The notes: generated by a model not told the origin, from the sequence alone. A stretch of 64,000 bases of DNA from Diospyros lotus (GCF_014633365.1 NC_068338.1:26972291-27036290); one strand, 5' to 3'; numbered from the stretch's first letter, positions 1 through 11,300 are shown. Made by a program: numbers and translations.

Positions 1-38
1 GCCTCCTTTCCCCACTTGAAATTACCCTTCTTCAATAG

Positions 39-1127
39 TTATGTTAGTGGGCGACTCAACACCCCATAACCTTTTACAAACCTCCTGTAGTAGCCGGTTA
101 ACCCGAGGAACCCTCTTAATGCCTTCAGTGTTGTAGGTTTGGGCCAATTGAGCATAGTTTCGACCTTCCTCGGGTCTGTTTTCACCCCGTTCCCAGAGAT
201 CAGATGACCCAAATATTCCACTTGGCTTTGGCTAAAAGAACACTTAGACCTCTTGATGAACAGCTGATTGGATCGAAGGACCTCTAAAGTAGTTTTCAGG
301 TGCTTTAAATGCTGGTCAAGGGAGGGACTATACACAAGAATATCATCAAAGAAGACTAGTATAAACTTCTTCAAATATGGTTCAAAAATTTGGTTCATAA
401 GAGACTGAAAAGTGGCTAGGGCGTTGGTGAGCCCAAAGGGCATCACCAAGAACTCAAAGTGTCCATGATGGGTCCTAAAAGCAGTTTTATGGGTATCTTC
501 AGGCTTCATCTTGATCTGATGGTAACCGGATCGAAGATCTAGCTTGGAAAAAATGGTTACATTGTGTAGTTCATCCATGAGATCTTCTACTAGGGGTATT
601 GGGAACTTGTCTTCTATGGTTATGGTGTTTAATTGGCGATAATCCACACAGAAGCGCCAAGTCCCATCTTTCTTTTTAACTAAGAGCAATGGTGAGGCGA
701 ATGGGCTATGGCTAGGCCTTATGAAGGACTGATTCAGCATTTCCCTAACCATTTTTTCGATTTTTGATTTTTGGGTTGGCGAATATCTATAGGCCCTGAT
801 GTTTATGGGTTCGGAATTTGGCTTAAGATTGATGGAATGGTCCAGGTTGCGAGAAGGTGGTAGGGTGTTGGGTTCAGCAAATAGGTCCCCAAATTCAATA
901 AGCAGTTCATCAATAAGGTGCTGAGAGTGTACCCGGTCAATACTTCCGTGTGAGCTGTAGGTAACTACGTTTAGTTCACCCATCGCTAGCTTTTCCCATC
1001 CTTCATCCGCAGCTACCATTGAAAATAATTGAGCCAGCTTACTCCAGTTATTCCTGAAGGCTTTATGCAACCTCTTCCCAGTTATCAACTTGCATGTCCC
1101 AATCTCTCTTCCTCCTTTTAATGTCAT
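39..1127 (-). pseudogene. Ty3/gypsy reverse transcriptase domain
   Basis: A 362-codon open frame resembles gypsy-type reverse transcriptase. It contains the family blocks SPFASPLLLVKKKDGTWRFC, a KLDLRSGYHQI block, MPFGLTNALATFQ, and a catalytic stretch VFFDDILVYS in which the usual YxDD is FFDD, a variant common in plant gypsy elements. It ends in the thumb/connection block LGFLGLTGYYRRF-like at the left. The frame opens with an ATG overlapping the stop of the upstream protease frame (ATGA near 1124-1127), so the two domains, normally one polyprotein, are now in different frames. I infer a decayed copy and not a functional start. Confidence 0.9.
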
Positions 1128-1465
1128 CCTCTTTCCTCCTTATCAAATGAGACTTTCATCCTATTGAAGTCGAAACTTATGGGGCTCACCCCTTTCATCC
1201 AATCAACCCCGAGCACCATGTCACATCCTCCCAATTGCAACAGTCTAAGATCAGCTTTGAACCCTTCTCCTTGCGTCTCCCACTTAAACCCATAACAAGC
1301 CAAATTGCTCAGCATCTTGCCCCCATCTGCTACTGTCACACTAAGGGGCTGGGTATTAAAGAGTGGGCACTTCAGCTTTCTAGCAGTTTCCCCATCTAGG
1401 AAGTTATGGGTGCTTCCACAATCTATTAAGACCAGCAAGCCTTTGTCCTTCACTCTCCCTTCCAC
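1124..1465 (-). pseudogene. Ty3/gypsy aspartic protease domain
   Basis: The 113-codon frame contains LIDCGSTHNFLD, which is the retropepsin-like active site (D-C/S-G form) of plant gypsy elements, followed by a TVADGGKM flap-like segment and GCDMVLGVDWM, the usual C-terminal protease block. It lies between the zinc knuckle and the reverse transcriptase of the same element. It ends at a stop overlapping the RT frame, so a frameshift separates it from RT. Confidence 0.85.
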
Positions 1466-1470
1466 CTTGA

Positions 1471-2702
1471 TTATCTTATTATCCCTCTTTTCAATGCATG
1501 GAATGATATCTCTCCATTATTCTCATTCCCAGACTCCTCATCTTCTTCACTTTTATTTCCCTCCTCGTCTTCTAGTGTTTCTGAGTTGCCCTCTAAAAGG
1601 AGAAGTTGGCACTTACATTGATGCCCTGGAAAATACTTGTCTCCACACCTGAAGCACAAGCCGGGCGGTCTCCTCTAGTCATTGTGCCTAATTCCAGTAT
1701 TGCCCCCTGCCCACTCGTGGCCTACTCCTCTCCCACCTTGGTGGGAGGGCCCTGTTGTCATAGCTTTAGTTTGTTGGCTCTGTTTTTTCATCAATGCCTC
1801 CACTACCATCTCTTGTAACCTGGCACTCTCCACTGCTTGTTCCACCGTCCGGGGTCAGATCATCTTAACCATTGGTCTTAAATCGTCGCTGAGACCACTC
1901 AAGAAACTGGACACAAAGTATGCTTCGGATAAGTGCGGGTCTTGATTACTCATGAGAGATCGCAGCTCCTCGAATCTTTTCAAGTAGGTTTTCAGCTCAC
2001 CCACTTGGCTGAGCTTGTTAAATTCTTCAATAATGTCGGTCATACTTCGTTCCCCAAATCTCTCACACAGCTTCTCAGTGAACTCTCCCCACGTAGGCTG
2101 ACCCTTCACACTAAACCAACCTTGGTACCATACATCCATGACATCATCAAAGTAGGCAGTTGCTAAGGCAACTCTCCGACCCTCTGGTATGTCATACCAT
2201 TCAAACATTTTTTCACACTTCCGCACCCACCAACGAGGGTTGTCACCTTCAAAAACAGGTATCTTCATTCGGGGCATGGGGAAACCTATTTGTTGGCGAT
2301 GTCCCTGCTCATCACGTCCCCTATCCTGCGTCATTCCTTCCCCCTCGTCCTGACCATTCCCCATATCAGGAGTTACAGGCCTGATGTACCCCTATTGTGA
2401 CGTAAGAGAGGTTCCATTCTATCTCAGGGAGGGAAGTCGGGGGCCAAACTGATTGGGTTTTGACATGTGAACATCAACATGAACTGTTGAAGCTGGTTAC
2501 CCAGTTCTTCCCTCATCTGCGCCATCTCTTCGCGCATTTGAACCAGCGTTCCGTCCAACTTTTGATCGACTAACATGATCGCCTCGTGGCTACGAACATT
2601 TCCCAACTCGAGCTGGTCTACTTGTCTCTAGACTTCAGTCATGGACGAGCTGACCTGTTGCAGTTGAGCCTCCATGTTTTTCATGCGGGTTCCTTCCGCC
2701 AT
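1471..2702 (-). pseudogene. Ty3/gypsy gag with zinc knuckle
   Basis: Gag starts at an ATG at 2702 giving MAEGTRMK, directly inside the primer-binding site. An in-frame TAG at 2628-2630 stops it after 24 codons. The frame resumes with a coiled-coil-like segment (2424-2606) and the capsid-like retrotransposon gag domain (1855-2364) with PRWWVRKCEKMFEWY, YFDDVMDVWYQGW and FVSSFLSGLSDDLRPMV. A CCHC-type knuckle CFRCGDKYFPGHQC lies at 1615-1659. At least one nonsense change and frame changes break it. The same M-A/V-E-G-x-R start is found in the two other gypsy-like elements of this cluster. Confidence 0.85.
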
Positions 2703-2732
2703 GAGCTAGCGACAATCCTGGCTCGGAATTGA

Positions 2733-2744
2733 GCTCTAATACCA
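2733..2744 (-). other. Primer-binding site of gypsy element 1
   Basis: On the minus strand this reads TGGTATTAGAGC, one base different from the initiator-methionine tRNA primer site TGGTATCAGAGC. It lies 3 bases inside the LTR edge at 2748. Confidence 0.8.
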
Positions 2745-2747
2745 ATT

Positions 2748-3176
2748 TGTCACGGTGGATAAAGAGAATTACCTTGAATCAGTGTGATTCAAGGGTGAAC
2801 AGAGATAGAGAGGGAGGGAGGAGAAGCAGAATTGCGAGATAAGGAGGAGAATGCGAGAGAAGAGAGCTATGAGAGAGAGAGTAATGGAGAAAAAGTTCTA
2901 ATCATTCAATATTCTCTCCCAAAAGGGTGGAAGAGTTAATATACTCACTCAGTGGGGTAGGAATCTCGCCCACTTAAGCGGTTACAACTGATTGCCTTTT
3001 CCATTTCCCTAACAAATTCTCTTGTCTTTTCCTCAGGCCTTACACGTGGCCTAACACCTAACCGTTTGCTAGCTGGAATGGAAATACACTAACGGAAATA
3101 AGCAATTACAATGTAGCAGAAAATTAACTATGCTAAAAGCAAAAAATTAAAAGATAGTAGCAGCAGGTCCGTGACA
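2748..3176 (-). repeat. 5' LTR of gypsy element 1
   Basis: The 429-bp segment is bounded by perfect 8-bp inverted ends, TGTCACGG on the left and CCGTGACA on the right, of the TG...CA form. It abuts the primer-binding site. The leader side is rich in GAGAGA/GGAGG on the plus strand. Its partner LTR is outside the window. Confidence 0.85.
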
Positions 3177-3407
3177 ATAAACTAATTAAACTGAGACACA
3201 AACTAATCTAATACAAATGATTTTAACACTAACAGAAAGCAAATTAAAAAGACTACATGAGAAAGGATATAATTTAAAGGGAAAGAGGAGGTAGGTGAGG
3301 TTTTCCCTATCCCTTTAACTGACATTTTGGTGCCATCTGCAAGAGTGATGGTTGGTAAATGTTCAGAAAATGTAAGGGTAGAGAAAATATCCCTATTACC
3401 ACACATG

Positions 3408-3559
3408 TGATTGGTGGCGTTAAAGTCCAAAAGCCAATGCCTAATAGAAGGGCTTTGAGTAACACAAGCCATGGGATGACCAGTGATTGGTGGCGTTAAA
3501 GTCCAAAACCCAATGCCTAATAGAAGGGCTTTGAGTAACACAAGCCATGGGATGACCAG
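3408..3559 (-). repeat. 76-bp tandem duplication in copia protease region
   Basis: Two adjacent 76-bp copies, 3408-3483 and 3484-3559, match at all but one position that I can see (AAAAGCC against AAAACCC). The duplicated piece encodes the conserved Trp-Leu-Asp-x-x-Ala-Thr-Asn-His segment. Because 76 is not a multiple of three it shifts the frame. Confidence 0.9.
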
Positions 3560-3895
3560 TAGATTGCTGAGACGTTTGGAATTTCAAGAAAGCCTCATAG
3601 GGGCACTCTATGCAATATGAGCCGCTCGAGATGTCTGCGATGCAGGAGGGGCAGCTAGTCGACCATACCTCTTCCAACACTTATCTTCCTCATGCCCTAT
3701 CTTTTTGCAATAGTTGTAATGAGGGCAAGAGCATCTACCAGACTAGCCCTGATTACCGCCTAAAGTCAGAGACACAAGAGCAGAAGTCTCGGGAGGGGTA
3801 CCTATAGAAGTACCAATAGAGGAAGAACTGCTAGCCATATTGAGCAATCTTTTGTATGTATCTTTCATAGTAAGGTTAGTGGACCCAATCAAGAT

Positions 3896-5095
3896 CTAAT
3901 GGTGGACAAGCTTGAACTTAGGCTTAAGACTAGATAAAGTAAGGACCATGAATACTTTTTCCCGTTGAGAATCATGAGTGACTTTGGAATTAGAGTATGG
4001 AAGAAGAGCTTCAAACTCCTGCATGAGAGAACGCATCGGGCCCAGATAAGATTCCATAGAGTGATCCTGTTGGATGTTTTTGACAGTATGGACAACTGTA
4101 TAGAGACGTTCAATGTCGTTGGTATAACATTCAACAGTTTCCTTCCAAATCTCATAATAGGTTTCAAACGGTCGAGAGCGCTGCAAAACAGAGCGATCAA
4201 TGGAATTCCACAAAATAATACACAATTGAGCATCAAGCTATTCCCATCAAACTTTGTTGGCTGTGTCAACATCCTCTGCCTTCGTGGTGAGATGGCTTGC
4301 TTGTCCTTGCCCCTTGAACCACAACTTGACAGAAATTGCCCATGAGAGATAGTTGGCAGACCCTATCAACTTGTCAAAGGTGATAACAAGGGTCCCTATG
4401 CTGAAAAGGGTAAAGGGTTGAGAGGCAGCAAATGTTGAAACAGACTCACCACGTGTAGGGGTGATGTTACTAAGGTCAGACGTGTCGAGGACTACAAAGT
4501 AGATCTGAAATGGGATGGAAGGCGCAGCGAGCAACAACAGAGGCTTGCTGGAGCACCGACGAAAATGGTCGACGGCGACAAGCGATGGCGGTGGATGGCG
4601 GTGGGTGGCGGTGATGGAGGGTAGTGGATGGCAACGAAACCACCAAGATTGGGATGGACTTAGGGAGACGAGTCCAATGGTGGTGACGATGTCATGATCG
4701 AAGCACCGGAGAGAGATCGGGGCAAAAACGTCTCGACTTACAGATCTGTTGGTTAGCGTGTGGCGGCGGCAACGGTGGTGAGACTTCGGGGCTAGGCCGA
4801 TTTGGGGCCGACGATGCAACGACGGCAAGGGAAAGAGGGCGCAACAACCAGAAAGATCTAGCAGATCTGATGGGCTGCACGTGGTAGCGACAACGACGGT
4901 AGGGCTCCGGGATTGGGCCGATCTGAGGCCAGTGATGCAATGGCGGTGATGGCAAAAGTAGTAGGTGGCTGGAAAGTGGGATGAGGGCAGCGCATGGCAA
5001 ATGGGTAGAAAACGTCGTGATGGCGTGTGGCGAAGCGTGGCAACGGCGATGGTGATGGGTCTCCGGAGGTCAACCAATCTGATGACGGCGAACAC
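3896..5095 (-). pseudogene. Copia gag with long basic/Ser-Pro leader, broken
   Basis: A 282-codon frame (4247-5095) starts with about 200 residues rich in Ser, Pro, His, Arg and Cys and then runs into recognisable copia gag (FDKLIGSANYLSWAISVKLW). The next gag part continues in another frame (3896-4225) with YEIWKETVECYTNDIERLYT and a SYLGPMRSLMQEFEALLP block typical of the UBN2/copia gag family. The two frames are separated by a frameshift near 4225-4270. The N-terminal part is probably untranslated leader that happens to be open: its DNA is a GC-rich run of GGCGGTGAT-like triplets. Confidence 0.7.
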
Positions 5096-5238
5096 TATGG
5101 TGGTGGTGGTGCCAGCAAATGATGGTCAGACAGTGGATGTTTGTTCTTGACAAAGGCGGCGAGGAGACAGAAGAAGTTTAGGGTTTGGAGACCGCTGGAG
5201 AAGGATACAGAGCAGCAACTTATGATTTTCTCATCGGT

Positions 5239-5251
5239 GGCTCTAATACCA
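5239..5251 (-). other. Primer-binding site of the copia fragment
   Basis: Minus strand TGGTATTAGAGCC, an initiator-methionine-type primer site, directly abuts the TG...CA-type LTR edge at 5252. Confidence 0.8.
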
Positions 5252-5402
5252 TGTGAGAATTTAGAGAGAGAGAAATGGTTTGAAAAGTTTCTCTATTAGT
5301 TACAAACTAGGAGACGGAACACACACATATATATATATACAAAAACCATAACATCATCATGACATAAGCTATGACATCATGCTAACTATCTCTATATACA
5401 AC
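5252..5402 (-). repeat. Partial LTR of the copia fragment
   Basis: Starts TGTGAGAATT next to the primer-binding site. It includes a (TA)n run near 5326-5340. After about 5402 the sequence changes to gypsy gag, so the LTR is truncated and its other end is not seen. Confidence 0.6.
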
Positions 5403-5720
5403 TCAACAGAAAGAAATCTCTCCTCCTTCGTCCCCTTGTCCATCCTCCATGGTGTCTTCGGCTACCTCCTCTGCCATTCCTTCTTCTTCATTCTCTTCAT
5501 CAGACCCCTCCATATTCAACAATTGCCTTCTACATTGATGCCCGAGACTGTACTTCTCACCACACTTAAAACATAATCCCAATTGTCTCTATTGTTCCAT
5601 GGTTTGATTCTTGTTTTCCCCCGAATTAGATGGAATCCTGGCTCCTCCTTGACTTGGACCCGACACTGCAGCCTTGAAGTTACCTACTAATTGTTGATTT
5701 TGGGTCAAGTTAAGCCTCGT

Positions 5721-6611
5721 CTAGATCTTATATTTCTTGAATATCACCTCCAAAGTCGGTTCTTGCAACCTTGCTTTCTTTGCTGCTTGTTTCACCGATG
5801 TTGGCATCATCATCTTAACCATAGGCCTTAGTTCATCCTTCAATCTACTAATGAAACTGGACACAAAGTATGGTTCAATTAGGTTCGGTTGAGAGGTCCA
5901 CAGTAATGCTCTTAGTTCTTCAAACTTCATTTGGTATTCTATCATCGAACTCTCTTGCCTTAACTTGTTAAATTCTTCGACTACGTCCACCATACTCTTT
6001 TCTCCAAACCAGTCACATAATTCCCCCGAAAATTCAACCCAACTAGCCTCACTACCCTTGGCTTGTCTCCAACCTTGACACCAGGAGTCAACCGTATCGT
6101 TGAGATAGGTAGCTACCAAGGTAACCTTTTGCTCCTCATTAATACGGTAGAATTGAAAAAATCTCTCACAACAATGGATCCACCAACGTGGTTTCACACC
6201 CTCAAACACTAGAATTTCCAATTGAGGCATAGGCGTATGAACAGTAGTTTGGGAAAGAGTTCCTCTTACCTGATTACCTTGCTCCAAAGTAAGCTGATCT
6301 CCCGCTTCTAACCCTTCTTTAGGTCTAGGAAGAATGCCATCCCAGGCCAAGATTTGGTCAGAACTTGTTATCGGGGGATAATCAGGTGGTAGATGGAATT
6401 GGGGTAGTGCTACTAGCATGTTGAACATGCTATTAATCTTTCAACCATACTGTTCCACAGTCTCCTTGTTCTACTCCAATTCTTCCACACTTTCCTTGAT
6501 GGCCGCCACATCCTCCTGACTCTAAATCATAGCCTCTTGAGTTTGGGGCATGCCAAATTTCAAAGCCTCCATCCTTGATTCCAATTGCTTCATTCGAGTC
6601 CCTTCAACCAT
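5721..6611 (-). pseudogene. Gypsy element 2 gag
   Basis: Gag begins MVEGTRMK at 6611, with in-frame stops before the long frame at 5721-6428 (235 codons). That frame has PRWWIHCCERFFQFYRI, YLNDTVDSWCQGW and FVSSFISRLKDELRPMVKMM, closely parallel to gag of element 1 at 1855-2364. A knuckle-like segment follows around 5540-5580 in another frame. Broken by stops and frame change. Confidence 0.8.
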
Positions 6612-6741
6612 TCTTTGATCGAATCAGAAACCTGGTCTTGATCATCTTCCTTGCTTAGACTTGTTGTCGTCCACCAATTGTTGCCCTTGCCTTCGAGTCG
6701 CACCTTAAGACCGTCGAGGATCACTGGCTTTGATACCAAAT

Positions 6742-6960
6742 TGTCACACCCTCAAGTTGAGGGTTGGGCAATTCGGAAATGTACATAAAATTTCAAGAAA
6801 AGACTAGAAATTGAGGAAGGAACAGATAGAACAAGAAAGAGAGAGGGAACGAGAGAGAAAATTAGAGAGAGAGATTCTAGAGTGAAAGAGAGTGAGAAGA
6901 GTTTTGTTATTGCCCCCTAAAACTAACTCCAACTCTCTACAACAGCCTTCTTAATGGCTA
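6742..6960 (-). repeat. LTR of gypsy element 2, inner half
   Basis: Starts TGTCACACCC three bases from the primer-binding site. The remainder of this LTR continues at about 10341-10508 after element 3. Confidence 0.65.
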
Positions 6961-7329
6961 TGTCATGTACCTAGGGTTTGAATTGGCAACCGGAAGAATT
7001 CGATAGAGCTAAGTCCAAGAACAGAGGGAATTAGGAAAAGATTGGACAAAAATGGGGGAGAATTTAGAGAGAAATGAGGGAGAGTTGGAGAGAGAAACAA
7101 GAGAGAGATTGGAGAGAAATGAGAATTTCACTCAAGCATGCTTTCATCCTACAACAGTGGCTTATTTATAGCCTCACTGCTCCTGCACCCATGTGCAATC
7201 CGTTTGGCCTCAAGCCATGCCACCCATGTGCAGAACAATTGAAATTCTAACAAATTGCAAAATGCCCTCTAACAACTATTTATATTCCTATTACAATTTT
7301 GCCCCTCTATTGCTCCTAGGGTCATGACA
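6961..7329 (-). repeat. 3' LTR of element 3
   Basis: 369 bp with inverted ends TGTCATG...CATGACA. The polypurine tract lies immediately to its right at 7330-7341. Confidence 0.85.
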
Positions 7330-7341
7330 ATTCCCCCTGCC

Positions 7342-8715
7342 TTAAAACATTTCTTGTCCCCAAGAAATGCCAAACCTCCACAACTTCCTATATGCCTTTT
7401 TCCTTCTCCTCCACAGCTTGGATGGAGAAGTTTTGAAAATCCTTTGTATGAATAGCAAATTTATAGTAGTTCTCATGTACACCTTGATAACTTTCCCCAC
7501 CACAGTTTCTTTAATGTAGGCTAGTGCACTTCCAGAAGATTGGTTAACTGTGACCCCAATTTCCTTTAATATTTCGTCACCATTTTGGTCCAAGTCCTTG
7601 ATGAATGCCTTCAATTGCATGTGGACCATCCAATCTTGACCCCGCCTACGATACATGTCACAAGCGTTGCCATTCTTAGCTCCAGCTCCGACCTTCTTTG
7701 TAACCGACTATCCAACAAGTCAATGTTTCGTTTCAAATCTAATTGTTCCTCAGATTTCGGACCACCAATGTCCGTTACGCCACTCTGATTCCATGTAATG
7801 AATTCAACAACTCCCTTTTCTTTGTGTTTGCTAGAATATCCCTCTACAAGAACTTTTTCAAAAAGATCCGATGGTCCCTTTGTAGTTGCCCTAGCAACCT
7901 CACCATAGCTCAGGTTCTTCCCAATGTTGCCCCCACCAAATATGTTTCCCATTGAGCTTGTAATTTGAGATTTTGCACTTCCAAGAATGGGAGATACTCC
8001 CATTCTTGGAACAACACTCTAGTTACCAATTGCAGTAGAAGTTAAAGGAATCCCGAGAATAGACCCACCAACTCCATTTGTGCCACTACTATATCTAGGG
8101 CTTTGAACAACACTCATTCCACCACTATTTGTCGCCCTTGAATTACCATGTGCAGTACTATGAGATATTTGAGAAAGGGCAATAGGGAGATTATTTGAGG
8201 CAAAACAACCACTAGAAAGGCTTCCAGCATGTTGTTGAACTGCACTTGAAAGAACCTTATTTATTGTAGAGTTTCCAGATGCAAGCGTGTCAGGCATAGT
8301 GGGAACATTAAAGCTCCCATGTATATTGTGTAGCCCTTGAATGGTTCCTGCATGAAAAAAATCGGGGAAGCAGCACCATATTGAGTAGAGAAAGATGTAG
8401 CAAAAGACCTCCCAGTACTCTCTGGAATATTTGAAGTCGATCCCTTCAGAGATGATTGATTTTGGTGAGTGAACACGTCCATGAAATTCTGTAATTGATC
8501 CCTAATCTGAGCTCCCACTTCATCTATAATCTCATTCAACCTTCTCTCCAAGCCCCCTAGAGAGGTCTCCAACTTCGATCCAACGCCATGATTGCTTCAT
8601 GGTCGTGTTTGCTTCTGGTCTCCAGTAATTCCACTCAAGCCTGCAATTTAGTGACTGCAGAGTGGAATTGCTGCACTTGGGACTCAAGGTTCTTCTTCCG
8701 CATCCCTTCCGCCAT
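7342..8715 (-). pseudogene. Gag-like reading frames of element 3
   Basis: A start at 8715 gives MAEGMRKKNLESQVQQFH, like the gag starts of gypsy elements 1 and 2, then a stop after about 25 codons. Further open pieces follow at 8261-8572 (coiled-coil-like, ending Gln/Ser rich), 8019-8297 (Ser/Asn/Gly rich), 7611-8003 and 7342-7656. None contains a zinc knuckle, protease DSG or RT motif. The last frame ends 0-10 bases before the polypurine tract. Whether any protein is made is unknown. Confidence 0.6.
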
Positions 8716-9942
8716 TACTGATCTTGCAGAATTTTCCTAATTCAACAGCCTTCAACTCGAATCGGAACCGCAGCCAAGGATTAACTGCTCGACTACGTTA
8801 ATTCAATCTACTTTGCCCCTCAAAATTCAAACCGAGTGCCGTCGAAAAGTAACAGCCTATGAACGATCAGAAATTAATTGTCATGAAGCGTTGGAAATTA
8901 GTAACGATGGAATGGAGCAATCACAACCTGAGAATCGTTACACTCGCCGTCAATCAAGACCTACAATGGCTACGACCCACACCCCAATCGTCGTCCAATG
9001 GTTGGGGCCACTGACTCTCCTTCGGAATTTAATCTAAGAGATGCTCACCTGCTCCAATTTGCTACCATATCGCAAAATGCTTTGTGGTCGCCTCCTTGAA
9101 CCGCGTCTGCAACAACTGAAGTCCCAAATTCTGTCGCGGCAAGGAAAGTTCGTCGGACTGCTCAATCAATTCCGACGAGAGTCGTTGGAATCAATTTACC
9201 CAAAATTACATGAACCAAAGTTGGAGAACGATTGTTGTAGAATTCACCACTGTTCACCTTCGCTAATCACATTCGTTCACCACTGCTCCAAAAGTTGAAC
9301 AACCTTCCAAGTCGTTGGAATTCCGCCAGATCCCCAAAATTCACCACTGGAATCATCTGGGTTGCTCGCTTTCCTTGAGTGATTGTGATGCAACTAGCGG
9401 AATTCTCCAAAATTGAGAATCGATGGCTACAGTTTCTTTGAAATTCTCCTACAAATGGCTCTGAGGATGGGAAGGCCTTGCTTGTCCTGAGAATTCCGAT
9501 CAACTGGAACTCCCCTGGGTGCCGTCGTTATCATGCTTGTCTCCAATACTTGCCTACTCCAACTACCCAATTGCGCCTCCAAAATACAAGCCCAACCGTT
9601 AAGAACTTGTCGGAATCACAATTAGATCCGTTAGGCAAAGTCGTCTTCCAATTCGGAATCGCTTGCCCTGCTCGTTTGCAATTTCTAATCAATGCTCACT
9701 AAGTCCACAACTGAGAGTTACTATCGGCTTAGCCTTCAAGACTCGAGCAAGAATTACTTGCTTGCTCATATCTGTCGGAATCATCAAAATCTACAACTCA
9801 TCCACTTCCGCTAAGAGTCGCTTGAATTCGCTTCCAATGACCGATTTGCTCCGCTTCAAATCTGGCTTGCTTAATTCAAATATGATCGGACACTATTGAT
9901 TTTCCGAACTCACAGTCGAGGAATGACTGCTTTGATACCAAT

Positions 9943-10340
9943 TGTCATGTACCTAGGGTTTATCTAAGGTTTGAATTGGCAGCCAGAAGGATCCGATGAA
10001 CTAAGTCCAAGAACAGAGGGAATTAGGGGAAGATTGGACAAAAATGGGGAAGAATTTAGAGAGAAATGAGGGAGAGTGGCAGAGAGAAACAAGAGGGAGA
10101 TTTAAGAGAAATCTAGAGAGAGAAATAAGAATTTCATTCAATCAATTCAAGCATGCTTTCTTCCTACAACAGTGGTTTATTTATAGCCTCACTGCTCCTG
10201 CACCCATGTGTAATCCGTTTGGCCTCAATCCATGCACCTATGTGCAGAACAACTGAAATTCTAACAAATTGCATAATACCCTCTAACAACTATTTATATC
10301 CCTATTACAATTTTACCCCTCTATTGCTCCTAGGGTCATG
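9943..10340 (-). repeat. 5' LTR of element 3
   Basis: About 398 bp, clearly homologous to 6961-7329, with a small insertion after CTAGGGTTT (TATCTAAGGTTT). It follows the primer-binding site at 9929-9940. Confidence 0.8.
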
Positions 10341-10508
10341 GAAGCTACTCTTTTCAATTTGATAGCTAACTGTCAGCTAAAGAAGTTGTAATCGTTCCAA
10401 CTATTCAACCACCTGTCCACAACCACCTACAACCATTTAACCTCCTATTGTTAAAATTGGTTACAAGAATTCACTCACAAATGTCTAGTCTACCCTTGGG
10501 TCGTAACA

Positions 10509-11300
10509 AGAAATTGGTTTGTTTTGTTTTGAATTTTTTTTTATGTTCTTGTACAACTTATGCATTGAGGAATCCTATGAAACAAATTCTCAATACAATA
10601 GAATATACAAGAAAGTGAGGTAAATGAGCTTTCTTTTCAATAATTTTTCTTTGAAAATTATTCTAAGTTCTTCCTAGTTTTAAATTGTTTTAACTGATTC
10701 TATGTACTGGTTGGGATCCCCATTCTTGGGGATGCAGATCATGTTCCTCACAATCTTGGGACACAAGAGAACAACAATCTAGAACACACAATCTAGATCA
10801 TTGTTGGCTAGGAGGAATCCGGTCACTATGATTGAAACATTTTTGCACGACAAAACCCTTGCCCTTGATATTGCGTCAATCCGAAATTAACCATTCTTAT
10901 TTCCCTTTTTGTGGTTGGGGGAAGATGTTTCCTTTTCCTCAAGTTCCTTTTTAATTTTTCTGGATGGCTTTGATTCATAAATAGTTGTTTTGTTCTTTTT
11001 TCTTTCAATACGAAGTTTGCTCCCTTTTTGGAGTGTTGCTTCATGTATCTACACATATATTCATTGTTGCCCATTAGGAAAGAGAGAGAGAAACTAGCAT
11101 AGGCTGATATCTAGTCAACATCTTTTTTTATTTATATTTTTTTATTTTTGAGATTGGAGGTTTGTTAGTAGGAGAAGACCAGTAATATTATTCATTGGTG
11201 GGCACTATAAGGAGCCACACTTAAATTAGGTCATAGGTGATTTCAAAAAGTTGAAAAACTTAATCCTGAAATGGAACTTTGGTGTACTAACAATTTAGGG
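10509..11300. other. No gene seen
   Basis: AT-rich DNA with no convincing coding frame. The 82-codon frame at 10826-11074 on the minus strand shows no family resemblance. Confidence 0.5.

Larger units (their letters stand above)
1..3176 (-). mobile_element. Ty3/gypsy LTR retrotransposon, 5' part (runs off left edge)
   Basis: Read on the minus strand from right to left the order is LTR (2748-3176), primer-binding site, gag, zinc knuckle, protease and reverse transcriptase. RNase H, integrase and the 3' LTR would lie beyond the left edge. This order is that of a Ty3/gypsy element. The coding region is split by an in-frame stop in early gag and by frame changes between gag, protease and RT, so this copy looks dead. 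A target-site duplication cannot be tested because only one end is present. Confidence 0.9.
3244..5402 (-). mobile_element. Decayed Ty1/copia fragment (LTR part, leader, gag, protease)
   Basis: On the minus strand a partial LTR (5252-5402) is followed by a perfectly adjacent primer-binding site, a long leader, a copia-type gag with SANYLSWAISVKLWF near 4330, further gag around 3896-4225, and a protease-like block near 3300-3450 (LDFNATNHMCGN in place of the usual D-S-G-A-T-x-H). Integrase and RT are absent: the copy stops near 3244, close to gypsy element 1. The right side is cut at about 5402 by gypsy element 2. Boundaries are approximate. Confidence 0.75.
6961..10340 (-). mobile_element. 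Non-autonomous gag-only LTR element (element 3) nested in the LTR of element 2
   Basis: Two related LTRs, 6961-7329 and 9943-10340, flank a 2.6-kb interior. Read on the minus strand there is a primer-binding site TGGTATCAAAGC (9929-9940), a 1.2-kb leader, gag-like frames from 8715 to 7342, and a polypurine tract GGCAGGGGGAAT (7330-7341). No protease, reverse transcriptase or integrase is visible, so it would depend on enzymes of another element. The flanks GGCTA (6956-6960) and AGCTA (10343-10347) may be a worn 5-bp target duplication. The last three bases of the right LTR are altered or lost. Confidence 0.8.
5403..10508 (-). mobile_element. Truncated gypsy element 2, interrupted by element 3
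   Basis: Minus strand order: LTR halves (10341-10508 and 6742-6960), primer-binding site (6726-6738, TGGTATCAAAGCC), gag (about 6611 to 5721) and a zinc-knuckle linker (around 5403-5600). It stops at the Gly-Glu-Ile-Ser-Phe-like linker, so protease and pol are missing. The LTR is split by the 3.4-kb element 3. The outer LTR ends match as imperfect inverted repeats (TGTCACACCC against TGTTACGACCC). Confidence 0.75.

Noticed and set aside
1305..2384. Several plus-strand frames in the gypsy element
   Set aside because: They are antisense shadows of the gag and protease frames.
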